DNA of 23,447 nucleotides from PMNU01 sp035479375 (GCA_035479375.1 DATIIT010000017.1:1-23447), one strand, 5' to 3'; counted from the first letter of the stretch, positions 14,360 through 21,832 are shown. Numbers and translations are program-made. Notes: a model not told the origin generated them from the letters alone.

Positions 14360-15190
14360 ATGTATTCTGGAACCACGCTTACGCCTATGTCCGGCCGGGT
14401 CATGGGCGCCCACCAAAAGATCGACCGCCTGAGCCGCAGCTCGCTGAAGCAGTTGCTGCGGGGCGAGGACGCAGCCTTTCCTTCGCAGCGCCTTATTTTG
14501 CACTTTGAGGGTGTTAACGGGCCGGACGCCATCAAGCGCAAAAGCCCGGCGCAAGACGAGCCGTGGCACTATTTTGAGCCGTTTAACGAGCAAGACACGC
14601 AGCTGGTGGAGCTCATTGGCAGCCATTACGACCACCTGGTAGCGGCGCTGAAGGGCAAAGACGACGTCCGCGCCGCCTTCGAGGCCGCCTGGCTGGCGCA
14701 CGCCATTGTAGACGGCCTGACCCCGGCGCATCACTACCCCTACGAGGAAAAATTGGCCGAGCTGCGCGGCGGCGAGGGGCTAGAATCGCGCACCACACTT
14801 GTAAAAAAGATGGTCATGCCCGGCGGCACCCCGGCCGAAAAGGTCAGCAACAACTGGAAAATGTGGGGGCCGGGCGGCTTGCTACTGTCGCATGGGTTTT
14901 TTGAGTTTGGCATAGCGTTCCTCATTAAGCCGCTGGGCGCCAAGCCGCTGGCGCCGCGGCCGGAAGACATTGCCGAGCTGCGGGAATTTGGCGTGCTGGA
15001 GCTGTTCCGCCGCAAAGCCAAAGAGGTGAGCGCGCTGGGCATGTACGACGCCTACCAGCACACCGGCTGGACTCCGCGCCTGGCGCGCGACGCCCGCAAT
15101 CGGCTGGTGCCGGCCATTGTGCGCACCGTGGCGCTGGCGTGGTATGCCGCGGCCATTGATGCCGGGATTGTGGAAGGGCAGCCGGCATGA
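14360..15190 (+). CDS. Predicted zinc-dependent phospholipase C / P1 nuclease-like protein
   Basis: No obvious name at first sight, but the metal-ligand pattern of zinc-dependent phospholipase C is present: H18 (GAHQKID), D56 (NGPDAIK), H70 (PWHYF), H114-x3-D118-x5-H124 (LAHAIVDGLTPAHH) and H178-x3-E182 (SHGFFEFG). In the Bacillus cereus enzyme the ligands are H14, D55, H69, H118, D122, H128, H142 and E146: the D-to-H gap of 14 and both the H-x3-D-x5-H and H-x3-E spacings agree. The N-terminal Trp ligand of mature secreted enzymes is absent, and no signal peptide is seen, so this 276-residue version is probably cytoplasmic. The substrate could be a phospholipid or another phosphoester. It starts 3 bases after the recG stop and overlaps rsmD (ATGA). 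ATG 14387 or 14402 are alternative starts that keep all ligands. Confidence 0.8.
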   Translation: MYSGTTLTPMSGRVMGAHQKIDRLSRSSLKQLLRGEDAAFPSQRLILHFEGVNGPDAIKRKSPAQDEPWHYFEPFNEQDTQLVELIGSHYDHLVAALKGKDDVRAAFEAAWLAHAIVDGLTPAHHYPYEEKLAELRGGEGLESRTTLVKKMVMPGGTPAEKVSNNWKMWGPGGLLLSHGFFEFGIAFLIKPLGAKPLAPRPEDIAELREFGVLELFRRKAKEVSALGMYDAYQHTGWTPRLARDARNRLVPAIVRTVALAWYAAAIDAGIVEGQPA

Positions 15191-15744
15191 GGGTTATTGC
15201 CGGAACATTAGGCGGCCGCAATTTCGACTCTCCCGGCTCGCACCGCACCCACCCCATGAGCGACAAAATGCGCGGCGCGCTGTTTAACATCTTGGGCGAC
15301 GTCAACGATTTGGTGGTGTTGGACGCCTTTGGCGGCTCCGGCGCGCTCAGCTTTGAGGCGGCCAGCCGCGGCGCCCGCGAAGTGGTGGTGCTAGACAACG
15401 ACCGCCAGGCCCAGCAAACCATCGAGCAAAATATCCGCGTGCTCGGCCTGGACGGCCAGGTGCAACTTATTAAGGCGGCGGCTGGCGCGTGGCTCAACAC
15501 CACCTACGACGAGCAGTTTGACGTGGTGCTGTGCGACCCGCCCTACGACGACCTCCAGCCTGCGTTGCTGGTGCGCTTGGCGTCGCGCGTTATCCCGCAC
15601 GGCGTGCTGGTGCTCTCTTACCCGGCAGGCATGCCGGCGCCGGAGCTCCCGCGGCTGGAGCAAATCAAGCAGCAGGGTTACGGCGACGCGCAGCTCATCT
15701 TTTACCGTGGCGTGGCGCCCACCGACCTGGCTATTGATCTGTAG
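15187..15744 (+). CDS. rsmD: 16S rRNA (guanine(966)-N2)-methyltransferase RsmD
   Basis: Methylates G966 of 16S rRNA during 30S assembly. The 185-residue length is typical. The sequence shows MRVIAGTLGGRNFDSP, HRTHPMSDKMRGALFNIL (the RsmD R-P-T-x-D/S-K-x-R-E/G-x-L-F-N block), the SAM loop VLDAFGGSGALSFEAASRGA, the LDND strand-2 end, and the catalytic CDPPYDD. Its start overlaps the PLC-like stop as ATGA, so it closes the recG operon. Its 3' end overlaps the convergent membrane-protein gene by 14 bases. The usual rsmD-coaD pairing is not seen. Confidence 0.95.
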   Translation: MRVIAGTLGGRNFDSPGSHRTHPMSDKMRGALFNILGDVNDLVVLDAFGGSGALSFEAASRGAREVVVLDNDRQAQQTIEQNIRVLGLDGQVQLIKAAAGAWLNTTYDEQFDVVLCDPPYDDLQPALLVRLASRVIPHGVLVLSYPAGMPAPELPRLEQIKQQGYGDAQLIFYRGVAPTDLAIDL

Positions 15745-16624
15745 TTTTTTGCGATTTGCGTTCCCGCCGCGATTGCTTGTGCGCAAACTTAGGTTTGGCG
15801 TGCCGCGACGTAGTGGCCTGTGGGGAGGGCACGGCCTTAGCTGCCTGAGCCGTTTTGGGCTGCGGCGCCGCTTCTTCTGGCGCTAGGTCTGTTGGCTTGC
15901 TTGGCGCCGCCCGTTTGGCGCGGGCGGCCAGTACGTTTTGTATCTCGCGGTAGCGGATGGCTGGCACGCAAATGTATAGCACCGTGGCGGCTAGCGCCAA
16001 GAACCAGCCTACGCCCGGGATGAGCGATAGCGCGCTCAACGCCACAAAGGCGGCTAAGATACTCCATACGCCGCCGGTTTCGGCGGTTTCGTCGGCTGAG
16101 CGGCGCATTGCCTCAAAGACGCCCAGGTTTTGGTCGGCCATATAAAACGGCGCCAAGAAGTAGCGTTTGAGCATAATAACCCCGGGCACCACCAACAGTA
16201 CCAGCCCCGCGGCCACAACCAGCACAACGCATACCAGCAGGCCGGTAAACCGCCAAAACGAGCGCAGCCCCAGCCGGAGCACCTCGCGCAGCCTGGTTTT
16301 TTCGCCATCGGCGCTGCGCAGCGTTACCAGCACCAGCCCAAAGGCTACCAGCACCGCCAGCGCCAGCAGCGTCAGGTATAGCACCGCTGATACGGCCGTG
16401 AAAGTGGCCGTACCGCCGCCGTGCTGCCCGTGCGTGGAAAAGTAAGTGGCCAGCACCACTAGCAAGAAGAAAAAAGGCAACGACACAATAGGCGGCGCCA
16501 AAACCAGCCCACACACTGTGCCAAAGTTGATCCGCAACGCGGCCAAGCCGGGTGGAACCATCCGGAACGGGTTTTCAAACAGCGCCGGTTGGGCAGTACG
16601 TTTTTTGCGCGAGTCCTTGGCCAT
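15731..16624 (-). CDS. Multi-pass membrane protein (DUF975/GPDPase-membrane-domain-like)
   Basis: 297-residue integral membrane protein. About five or six hydrophobic stretches occur between residues 35 and 225, then a hydrophilic Ala/Pro/Lys tail (about 235-297) that ends in a basic cluster (HKQSRRERKSQK). The segment VVPGVIMLKRYFLAPFYMADQNLGVFEAMRRSADETAE follows the pattern of DUF975 and related membrane proteins, in which an aromatic helix after PG and an EA(L/M)xxS motif face the membrane edge. The function of those families is poorly known. Start ATG 16624 has AGAGA 8 bases upstream and a -10 box 16 bases upstream, so this gene is predicted to have a short leader. The last 14 bases overlap rsmD tail to tail. 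Confidence 0.8.
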   Translation of the reverse strand: MAKDSRKKRTAQPALFENPFRMVPPGLAALRINFGTVCGLVLAPPIVSLPFFFLLVVLATYFSTHGQHGGGTATFTAVSAVLYLTLLALAVLVAFGLVLVTLRSADGEKTRLREVLRLGLRSFWRFTGLLVCVVLVVAAGLVLLVVPGVIMLKRYFLAPFYMADQNLGVFEAMRRSADETAETGGVWSILAAFVALSALSLIPGVGWFLALAATVLYICVPAIRYREIQNVLAARAKRAAPSKPTDLAPEEAAPQPKTAQAAKAVPSPQATTSRHAKPKFAHKQSRRERKSQKTTDQ

Positions 16625-16637
16625 ATGTATCTCTAAA

Positions 16638-16648
16638 GGTATAATACC
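16638..16648. promoter_or_regulatory. Palindromic -10 shared by divergent promoters (tRNA-Leu and membrane protein)
   Basis: GGTATAATACC reads GGTATTATACC on the other strand. On the plus strand TATAAT (16640-16645) with TTGGCC (16617-16622) at 17-base spacing makes a good promoter for tRNA-Leu, 9 bases before its first base. On the minus strand TATTAT (16646-16641) lies 16 bases before ATG 16624. The tRNA -35 falls across the start codon of the membrane-protein gene, so the two promoters overlap physically. Confidence 0.65.
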
Positions 16649-16654
16649 ACCGAC

Positions 16655-16738
16655 GCGCGGGTGGCGAAATGGTAGACGCGCTAGCCTTAGGAGCTAGTGG
16701 GGCAACCCGTGGAGGTTCAAGTCCTCTCCCGCGCACCA
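16655..16738 (+). tRNA. tRNA-Leu (anticodon UAG)
   Basis: Class II tRNA cloverleaf. Acceptor GCGCGGG (16655-16661) pairs with CCCGCGC (16728-16734), discriminator A and an encoded CCA follow. The anticodon stem CTAGC/GCTAG encloses loop CTTAGGA with anticodon TAG, reading CUA and probably other CUN codons. A long variable arm (TGGGGCAACCCGT) marks Leu, and the T arm is GGAGG-TTCAAGT-CCTCT with one G-T pair. It is transcribed alone from the palindromic promoter; no clear terminator hairpin follows, only TTTTTT at 16759-16764. Confidence 0.97.
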
Positions 16739-16746
16739 AGAAAACA

Positions 16747-17388
16747 TCACGTATTGTATTTTTTGCTCCGTCGGCGGGCTATCCAAGCCCGCGGCCCCTT
16801 CATTGCGGATGGCCGTTGGAAGGTGGTGAGGACGCTCCCATCCTTTTGAGTTTTGATATTTGTAATCCACGTAAAGCCCAGCTCGTCCATTTGCTTGCCG
16901 GTCCAGGTTTGGCGTGCGGCACGTGCCTGGGCGGCGGGGCCCGCCGACCCGGCGTCATTGGCGAGAGCGCGCGTGTAGGACTCGTGGTTGTCGCTGTGGT
17001 ATTTGGCCGACCCGTCGCTTACCCAGTCGGCGACGAACGTGTCAACGGGCCGTTTGTTGGTGGCGTCAAAATGTTCAAGGCTGCGGCGCAGCAAGCGGCC
17101 AGCATGAAGGTCTGTATTACGCTGGCCGGCACTGTCCTTAGCGCGGATACTGGCCTTCATTATGACGCTGCCAAATTTTGCAATGCGGGTGGCCAGGAAT
17201 TTAGTATGGTTCTCGGGGTCAGGCGTATGGTGTTCGATGAGCACCTGATGCGGCTCTGCCGCTGCGTGCAGGGTGCGGCCGGATGGCATAGTTATTTCGC
17301 TGGGCTTTTGCCCGGCAAAAATTGGCTCTAGGGCAGCCATCGCTTCATCGGCTGCTATGCTCTTGGGTGAGGTTTCTGACGCTGCCAT
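16747..17388 (-). CDS. Hypothetical protein, 213 aa
   Basis: I do not recognise this protein. It is soluble with no signal peptide, rich in Ala, His, Arg and Thr. The middle (ATRIAKFGSVIMKASIRAKD) and the end (AARQTWTGKQMDELGFTWI) look folded, the latter as an amphipathic helix followed by a strand; the C-terminus is basic (WIARRRSKKYNT). ATG 17388 is supported by a TATACT box whose predicted start point is exactly the A of the ATG. It ends 8 bases from tRNA-Leu, convergent with it, and is divergent from the 17467 gene. Confidence 0.7.
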   Translation of the reverse strand: MAASETSPKSIAADEAMAALEPIFAGQKPSEITMPSGRTLHAAAEPHQVLIEHHTPDPENHTKFLATRIAKFGSVIMKASIRAKDSAGQRNTDLHAGRLLRRSLEHFDATNKRPVDTFVADWVSDGSAKYHSDNHESYTRALANDAGSAGPAAQARAARQTWTGKQMDELGFTWITNIKTQKDGSVLTTFQRPSAMKGPRAWIARRRSKKYNT

Positions 17389-17394
17389 GTATGT

Positions 17395-17400
17395 AGTATA
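17395..17400 (-). promoter_or_regulatory. -10 box TATACT for the 213-aa hypothetical gene
   Basis: Minus-strand TATACT ends 6 bases before ATG 17388, so the predicted +1 is the A of the start codon. There is no Shine-Dalgarno sequence in the 6-base gap (ACATAC) and no good -35. Confidence 0.6.
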
Positions 17401-17423
17401 ACCTTAATTGTCCAGCTCGGCTG

Positions 17424-17432
17424 TGCTAGAAT
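17424..17432 (+). promoter_or_regulatory. Extended -10 promoter TGCTAGAAT for the 195-aa hypothetical gene
   Basis: TG-C-TAGAAT lies in the 78-base divergent spacer, 34 bases before ATG 17467, giving a leader of about 28 bases that contains AAGGGG (17453-17458), 8 bases before the ATG. An ATG at 17438 right after the -10 opens an 8-codon frame ending at TGA 17462-17464. Confidence 0.55.
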
Positions 17433-17466
17433 TAACCATGAGGATTAATAGCAAGGGGTATTGAAT

Positions 17467-18054
17467 ATGCTCGAAGAACAACAAGGCTCGGGTGCGGATC
17501 TGGGCGCAGAAACACAAGCAGCCCTCAGACAGGCCGCATCTATTGCTCAGACAGCCATAGATGGCGCAACTGCTGGCGCTGAGCACGCACAGGATCCAAA
17601 TCTCGCCACGGAGGAGGATGGTAGGATGCTCGCGGAGGACGCTTCAACGTATGTGACCTTTGCCCGCCTCAGGCCAGATTCACTGGGAGCAGAAGCAACC
17701 TTCCGGCCGCTCGGTGCTGATGGCGCGCCGATACCAGGCGCAGAGTACTGGTACGGAGATGTCCAGCGGGATGGCAAGGGCGGGACGGCAGTCGTGGACT
17801 ACGAGCGCGAGCGCGCAAAACCGGAGGGCAGTAACTACTTTGTAGAGAAAACCAGCACGCTTGTAATAAATGCGGGCCAGTCTCCAATACTAATCCGCAG
17901 AAGGCGGCGAGATGGCGAGAAAGAGGCAACAGAAGTCGGCAGAGGGCCGGCCACCAAGGCCGATGTAGCGCGCGCCAGCGCCCAGCTTGCAGCTGCGACC
18001 GCAGAAAAGAACCCTACACCTCCACCGGCGGCAGCAGTACAACCCACCCGGTAG
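17467..18054 (+). CDS. Hypothetical protein, 195 aa
   Basis: Not recognised. The N-terminal 60 residues are Ala/Gln/Glu-rich and helical, the middle (YVTFARLRPDSLGAEATFRPL to NYFVEKTSTLVINAGQSPILIRRRR) alternates as in a small beta domain, and the C-terminus is Ala/Pro-rich and probably disordered. No membrane segment or Cys. ATG 17467 is chosen over TTG 17461 because AAGGGG sits 8 bases before the ATG and only 2 before the TTG. It is divergent from the 16747-17388 gene and followed by hisS in the same direction, which has its own promoter. Confidence 0.65.
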   Translation: MLEEQQGSGADLGAETQAALRQAASIAQTAIDGATAGAEHAQDPNLATEEDGRMLAEDASTYVTFARLRPDSLGAEATFRPLGADGAPIPGAEYWYGDVQRDGKGGTAVVDYERERAKPEGSNYFVEKTSTLVINAGQSPILIRRRRRDGEKEATEVGRGPATKADVARASAQLAAATAEKNPTPPPAAAVQPTR

Positions 18055-18114
18055 CCCGTCCCGGGACAGCACAGCTGCCGGGCGCGCCAGAATTTCACCG
18101 CAGCAATGCGCATC

Positions 18115-18123
18115 TGTTATACT
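18115..18123 (+). promoter_or_regulatory. Extended -10 promoter TGTTATACT for hisS
   Basis: TG-T-TATACT lies 22 bases before ATG 18146. The predicted leader of about 16 bases contains GAAGGA (18131-18136). hisS is therefore a conventional leadered gene, a useful contrast to the leaderless ones. Confidence 0.65.
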
Positions 18124-18145
18124 ATGCCCTGAAGGAACAACCCAC

Positions 18146-19453
18146 ATGGCACTCCCAACCCAGCCCTACAAAGGGGCGCGCGATTTCTACCCCGAAGACA
18201 AGCGCCTACAAAAATACATGTTTAGCCTCATGCGCCGCGTGGCTGAGGAATACGGCTACGAGGAATACGACGCGCCCGTGCTGGAGCCGGTGGAAATTTA
18301 CCTGGCCAAGAGCGGCGAAGAGATCGTCAACGAGCAGACCTACGTCTTTGACGACCGCGGCGGCCGCAAAGTGGTCATCCGCCCAGAGATGACGCCCACC
18401 GTCAGCCGCATGGTGGCTGGCCGCCGGCAAGAGCTGGCTTACCCGCTGCGCTGGTACAGCATCCCCAACCTGTGGCGCTACGAGCGCCCGCAGCGCGGCC
18501 GCCTGCGCGAGCACTGGCAGCTCAATGTGGACATTTTTGGCGTAGAAAGCCACTATGCCGAGGCCGAAGCCATCCAGGTGGCCGACGGCATCTTGCGTGC
18601 GGCCGGCGCAACGCACGACATGTACAGCATCAAGCTCAACAGCCGCAAGCTCATGGACTTCATCTTGCATGAATACTTACAGCTGGACGGGGTGCAGAGC
18701 CACACCATCGCCAAGCTCATCGACCGCATGCACAAACTGCCGCCAGAGGTCTTTGCCGCCGAAGTAGACGCGGTGTTTACGCCCACCCAGCGCGAAGCAG
18801 GTGCCAGCAACAAGCTCATGGGCCTGCTCAAGACCAAGACGCTGGAGCACTTGCCGGACATGGTGCGCCAGCACTCCTCGGCATTAGAGCTGCAGGAATT
18901 GCTGCACGCCTTAAAAGACGCCAAAATCACCAACGCCGTCTTCGACCTCACCGTGATGCGCGGCTTCGACTACTACACCGGCATTGTATTTGAAATTTTT
19001 GACGAAAACCCAGAGAACAACCGTTCCATGCTCGGCGGCGGCCGCTACGACGGCTTGGTTGGCCTGTTTGGCGTGGAGCCGGTGCCCACCGTGGGCTTTG
19101 GCTTTGGGGACGTCACCTTTGAAAACTTCCTGCGCGGCCACGACCTTTTGCCGGCTTTGCGCCCAGAAACCGACCTGTACGTGGTGCTGGTGGGCAACGT
19201 GTACCAGGACGCCCAGCGCATCGTGGCCCGCATCCGCGAGATGGGCGCCAACGTAGCCGTTGACTTCAGCGGCCGCGCCCTAGACAAGCAACTAAAGGCC
19301 GCCGTTAAAAAGGGCGTGCACTACGCCATATTCATCGGCGAAAAAGACCTGCACGACGAGCAATTTGAGGTGAAGAACCTGCTCACCGGCGTGGCCGAAA
19401 AACACAGCCTGGAGCGCATCGTCTCTATTGTGAAAGACTACCGGGCGGATTAG
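18146..19453 (+). CDS. hisS: Histidyl-tRNA synthetase
   Basis: Class II synthetase charging tRNA-His, 435 residues. Visible: the N-terminal PYKGARDFYPEDKRLQKYMFSLM (motif 1 region), motif 2 (SIPNLWRYERPQRGRLREHWQLNVDIFG), the HisRS-specific RGFDYYTGIVFE block, motif 3 (GGGRYDGLVGLFG followed by PTVGFGFG), and a C-terminal anticodon-binding domain (TDLYVVLVGNVYQDAQRIVARIRE to KDYRAD). ATG 18146 has GAAGGA upstream and gives a normal N-terminus; the longer in-frame opening from 17987 only overlaps the preceding gene. The stop lies 3 bases from the convergent 19457 gene. Confidence 0.97.
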   Translation: MALPTQPYKGARDFYPEDKRLQKYMFSLMRRVAEEYGYEEYDAPVLEPVEIYLAKSGEEIVNEQTYVFDDRGGRKVVIRPEMTPTVSRMVAGRRQELAYPLRWYSIPNLWRYERPQRGRLREHWQLNVDIFGVESHYAEAEAIQVADGILRAAGATHDMYSIKLNSRKLMDFILHEYLQLDGVQSHTIAKLIDRMHKLPPEVFAAEVDAVFTPTQREAGASNKLMGLLKTKTLEHLPDMVRQHSSALELQELLHALKDAKITNAVFDLTVMRGFDYYTGIVFEIFDENPENNRSMLGGGRYDGLVGLFGVEPVPTVGFGFGDVTFENFLRGHDLLPALRPETDLYVVLVGNVYQDAQRIVARIREMGANVAVDFSGRALDKQLKAAVKKGVHYAIFIGEKDLHDEQFEVKNLLTGVAEKHSLERIVSIVKDYRAD

Positions 19454-19456
19454 GCG

Positions 19457-20014
19457 TTAGAGCGTGATGACGGTAGGTTGGACGCGCGCCGCTGCTACCA
19501 GCTGGGGGTCGAATTGCTCAGCCAGGTCGTGCACGGCCTTTTCTGCGCCAATTGCTGGAAGCCCCTCTGCCCATGCAGATTGCCTGCCGCCGTCAAGCGG
19601 GGACGCCGCAAAAACAGTTGGCTCATCTGACGTAGCACGGCGGATGGGCGGCGTGAAGTCTACGCCCACAGCCCGCAGATGGTCTACGACCCGGGGCTGG
19701 CGGCGACCCGCCACGCTAAACCTGACAACCTCTGGCAGCATGCCGGTGCGCGGGTCTTTAACAGTGGCGGCGGTATACACGAGCGCGGCAATGACGGGGT
19801 CGGGGTGGCCATCTCCAAGTTTGGGCAGGCCAACCACCAGGTCCGCTAGGCAAACGAGCGCATCACCACCACGCTTTAAAAAAAGTAGGCCGGCGCTGAG
19901 CCGCCGTATGCGGGTCTTGCGGTCGCCAATGCCAATTCCCGGAAACCGGGAGCCCAGGTCAATACAGACTTCCAGATCGCCTGTGTAGTGACGGATGTGC
20001 TGTTCCGCTGCCAT
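19457..20014 (-). CDS. Hypothetical protein, 185 aa
   Basis: Not recognised. The sequence is balanced and globular (DLEVCIDLGSRFPGIGIGDRKTRIRRLSAGLLFLKRGGDALVCLADLVVGLPKLGDG), with no membrane segment. The opposite strand also has a 174-codon frame (19464-19988), but it is Ser/Arg/Pro-heavy like a shadow frame. I set the start at ATG 20014 rather than TTG 20104 because a TTGCAT-N17-TAGAAT promoter ends 8 bases before that ATG, inside the longer frame. It is divergent from tig and converges with hisS. Confidence 0.6.
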   Translation of the reverse strand: MAAEQHIRHYTGDLEVCIDLGSRFPGIGIGDRKTRIRRLSAGLLFLKRGGDALVCLADLVVGLPKLGDGHPDPVIAALVYTAATVKDPRTGMLPEVVRFSVAGRRQPRVVDHLRAVGVDFTPPIRRATSDEPTVFAASPLDGGRQSAWAEGLPAIGAEKAVHDLAEQFDPQLVAAARVQPTVITL

Positions 20015-20022
20015 ATCGAACC

Positions 20023-20051
20023 ATTCTAGGACGGCGGCAAGCGGAATGCAA
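20023..20051 (-). promoter_or_regulatory. Promoter of the 185-aa hypothetical gene (TTGCAT-N17-TAGAAT)
   Basis: Minus-strand -35 TTGCAT (20051-20046), exactly 17 bases, -10 TAGAAT (20028-20023), then 8 bases to ATG 20014. The predicted leader is about 2 bases. Confidence 0.5.
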
Positions 20052-20117
20052 ACGTGTTCGCTCCCGCGGGCAACAAAACACGGCGCGCGGCAAAGGGTAG
20101 CCAAAGAGGCCGTGATC

Positions 20118-20126
20118 TGGTACAGT
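20118..20126 (+). promoter_or_regulatory. Extended -10 promoter TGGTACAGT for tig
   Basis: TG-G-TACAGT ends 8 bases before ATG 20135, giving a leader of about 2 bases. There is no Shine-Dalgarno sequence in the gap (CAATAGCT). Confidence 0.55.
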
Positions 20127-20134
20127 CAATAGCT

Positions 20135-21418
20135 ATGCAAATCACCAAGAAAAATCTCTCCGACACCAAAGTCCAGCTAAGCCTCGTGGCCGACCAAGCG
20201 CTGCTGGACGAAGTAAAACAACGCGTGCTGCAGCAGTTTGCCGGCAGCGTCAAAATCCAGGGCTTCCGCGAGGGCAAGGCGCCGCTCACCATGGTGGAAA
20301 AGCACGCCGACCCGGCGCGGCTGCAATCTGAATTTATTGAGCAAGCCATCAACCGCCTGTATGTCGCGGCGCTGGACGAAGAAAAGCTGCGCCCGGTGGA
20401 CCAGCCAGAGGTTAAAATTACCAAGTTTGTGCCGTTTGACACCTTGGAAATTGAGGCTACGGTGGAAATCGTGGGCAAAGTGAAACTGGCCGACTACAAG
20501 AAAATCAAGCTCGCCAAAGAGAAAGTCAGCGTTGCGGCCAAAGAGGTAGACGAAGTATTACAGCAGCTCACCAGCCGCGAGTCAGAGAAAAAAGAGGTGG
20601 AGCGCGCCGCCAAAGACGGCGACCAAGTGACCATGGACTTCAAGGGCGTGGACGCCAAAACCAAGGAGCCGGTCCAGGGCGCCGACGGCACTGATTTTCC
20701 GCTCACCATTGGCAGCAACACCTTCATTCCGGGCTTTGAGCCGGAGCTTATTGGCCTCAAAAAGGGCGCCGAAAAGACCTTTGTAGTGACCTTCCCCAAA
20801 GACTACGGCGTGGCCGCGCTGCAGAACCGCAAAGTGGCCTTTACCGTTACCGCTAAAGCCGTGCACGAGCTGGTGGCGCCCAAAATTGACGATGCCTTTG
20901 CCGCCAAGGTGGGCCCCTTCAAGACCGTAGCCGACCTCAAGGATGACATCAAGAAAGAGCTCACCGCCCGCAAAGAGCAAGAAGCCGCCCAAAAGCACGC
21001 CGACGGCCTGCTCACCAAAATCACCGACAAGTCAGACGTTTCCATCCCCGAATCCCTGGTAAGCGAGCAGCTGGACCGCCTGGAGCGCGACCAACGCCAA
21101 AACCTGATGTACCGCGGCCAAACCTGGGAAGAATACCTCAAGGCCGAGAAATTGGACGACAAAAAGTGGCGCGAGCAGAACCGCGCCGCCGCCGAAATGC
21201 GCGTCAAGGCTGGGCTGGTGCTGTCGGCCATCTCTGAGGCTGAGGAAATTGACGTCACCGCCGAAGAAGTTGACGCCTACATGATGCAGCTTTTGGCCCG
21301 CTATCCAGACAAGCAAATGCAGGCCGAGCTGCAAAAGCCCGAGGCGCGCCGCGATATCATGAGCCGCATGCTTACCGAGAAAACCATCGACCGGTTGGTG
21401 GGCTACGCCACGGCGTAA
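20135..21418 (+). CDS. tig: Trigger factor (ribosome-associated chaperone and prolyl isomerase)
   Basis: Binds the ribosome exit tunnel and shields nascent chains; 427 residues, normal length. The N-terminal ribosome-binding domain has the GFREGKAP signature. The central FKBP-type isomerase domain runs from DGDQVTMDFKGVD through PLTIGSNTFIPGFEPELIG to VTFPKDYG. The C-terminal helical arms follow (FKTVADLKDDIKKELTARKE to MSRMLTEKTIDRL). The start at ATG 20135 gives the typical MQITKKNLSDTKVQLSL opening; an in-frame extension to 20054 crosses the promoter and is rejected. The tig-clpP neighbourhood is common in bacteria; here one small gene lies between and clpX is not in the window. Confidence 0.97.
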   Translation: MQITKKNLSDTKVQLSLVADQALLDEVKQRVLQQFAGSVKIQGFREGKAPLTMVEKHADPARLQSEFIEQAINRLYVAALDEEKLRPVDQPEVKITKFVPFDTLEIEATVEIVGKVKLADYKKIKLAKEKVSVAAKEVDEVLQQLTSRESEKKEVERAAKDGDQVTMDFKGVDAKTKEPVQGADGTDFPLTIGSNTFIPGFEPELIGLKKGAEKTFVVTFPKDYGVAALQNRKVAFTVTAKAVHELVAPKIDDAFAAKVGPFKTVADLKDDIKKELTARKEQEAAQKHADGLLTKITDKSDVSIPESLVSEQLDRLERDQRQNLMYRGQTWEEYLKAEKLDDKKWREQNRAAAEMRVKAGLVLSAISEAEEIDVTAEEVDAYMMQLLARYPDKQMQAELQKPEARRDIMSRMLTEKTIDRLVGYATA

Positions 21419-21429
21419 GCGCGGGAAGG

Positions 21430-21435
21430 TATAGT
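21430..21435 (+). promoter_or_regulatory. -10 box TATAGT for the acidic small protein
   Basis: TATAGT ends 7 bases before ATG 21443, giving a predicted leader of 1 base. It lies 11 bases after the tig stop. No -35 or Shine-Dalgarno sequence is visible. Confidence 0.55.
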
Positions 21436-21442
21436 GCACATA

Positions 21443-21832
21443 ATGCCAGAAAACCCTGAAGTACTTATTCACTGGGAGGGGAACACCATTGCGCCGCCCG
21501 ACCACCGTCTCTTGGGCAGCCTCGGTGTGCTCGAGGTGGTTATACCACTGCCAGAGCAGCCGTCCGATGCCGCACCCATGGATGACGGCCACGTTGTGGC
21601 TGATCCGGATGGCAAGGAGTATGTGCGCGAAGAGGGCTACTTACTCGCCGTTTTACGATCTAATGATTTAGGTGGCAACCCAATACTCCGCCTTGGCGAT
21701 GTCCCTGACGAGGATACCATGGATATTATCGATAAGTCTGAGGAATTTGAGGAAGGCATCTTCGGTGCACCCCTAGACGACTTGAACGGCTACGTTGCAG
21801 AGCTCACAAAGCAGTTCCCAGAAGAAGATTAA
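21443..21832 (+). CDS. Acidic small hypothetical protein, 129 aa
   Basis: Not recognised. Strongly acidic (long Asp/Glu runs, ending QFPEED), no Cys, no membrane segment. Hydrophobic patches LLGSLGVLEVVIPL and REEGYLLAVLRSNDLGGNPILRL suggest a small folded core. ATG 21443 is chosen over an upstream in-frame GTG (21434), which lies inside the -10 box. It is tucked between tig and clpP in the same direction; involvement in proteolysis is only suggested by position. Confidence 0.65.
   Translation: MPENPEVLIHWEGNTIAPPDHRLLGSLGVLEVVIPLPEQPSDAAPMDDGHVVADPDGKEYVREEGYLLAVLRSNDLGGNPILRLGDVPDEDTMDIIDKSEEFEEGIFGAPLDDLNGYVAELTKQFPEED

Noticed and set aside
4988..15190. Alternative genetic code (TGA as Gly or Trp) as in some CPR lineages
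   Set aside because: TGA ends radA at 4988-4990 and the PLC-like gene at 15188-15190 exactly where family length and ATGA overlaps require a stop.
19464..19988. 174-codon plus-strand frame opposite the 185-aa hypothetical gene
   Set aside because: Ser/Arg/Pro-heavy composition typical of a shadow frame, no promoter or ribosome site, and a better-supported minus-strand gene with its own promoter.
20015..20104. TTG 20104 as start of the 185-aa hypothetical gene
   Set aside because: No ribosome site or -10 precedes it, whereas TTGCAT-N17-TAGAAT lies within the extension just before ATG 20014.
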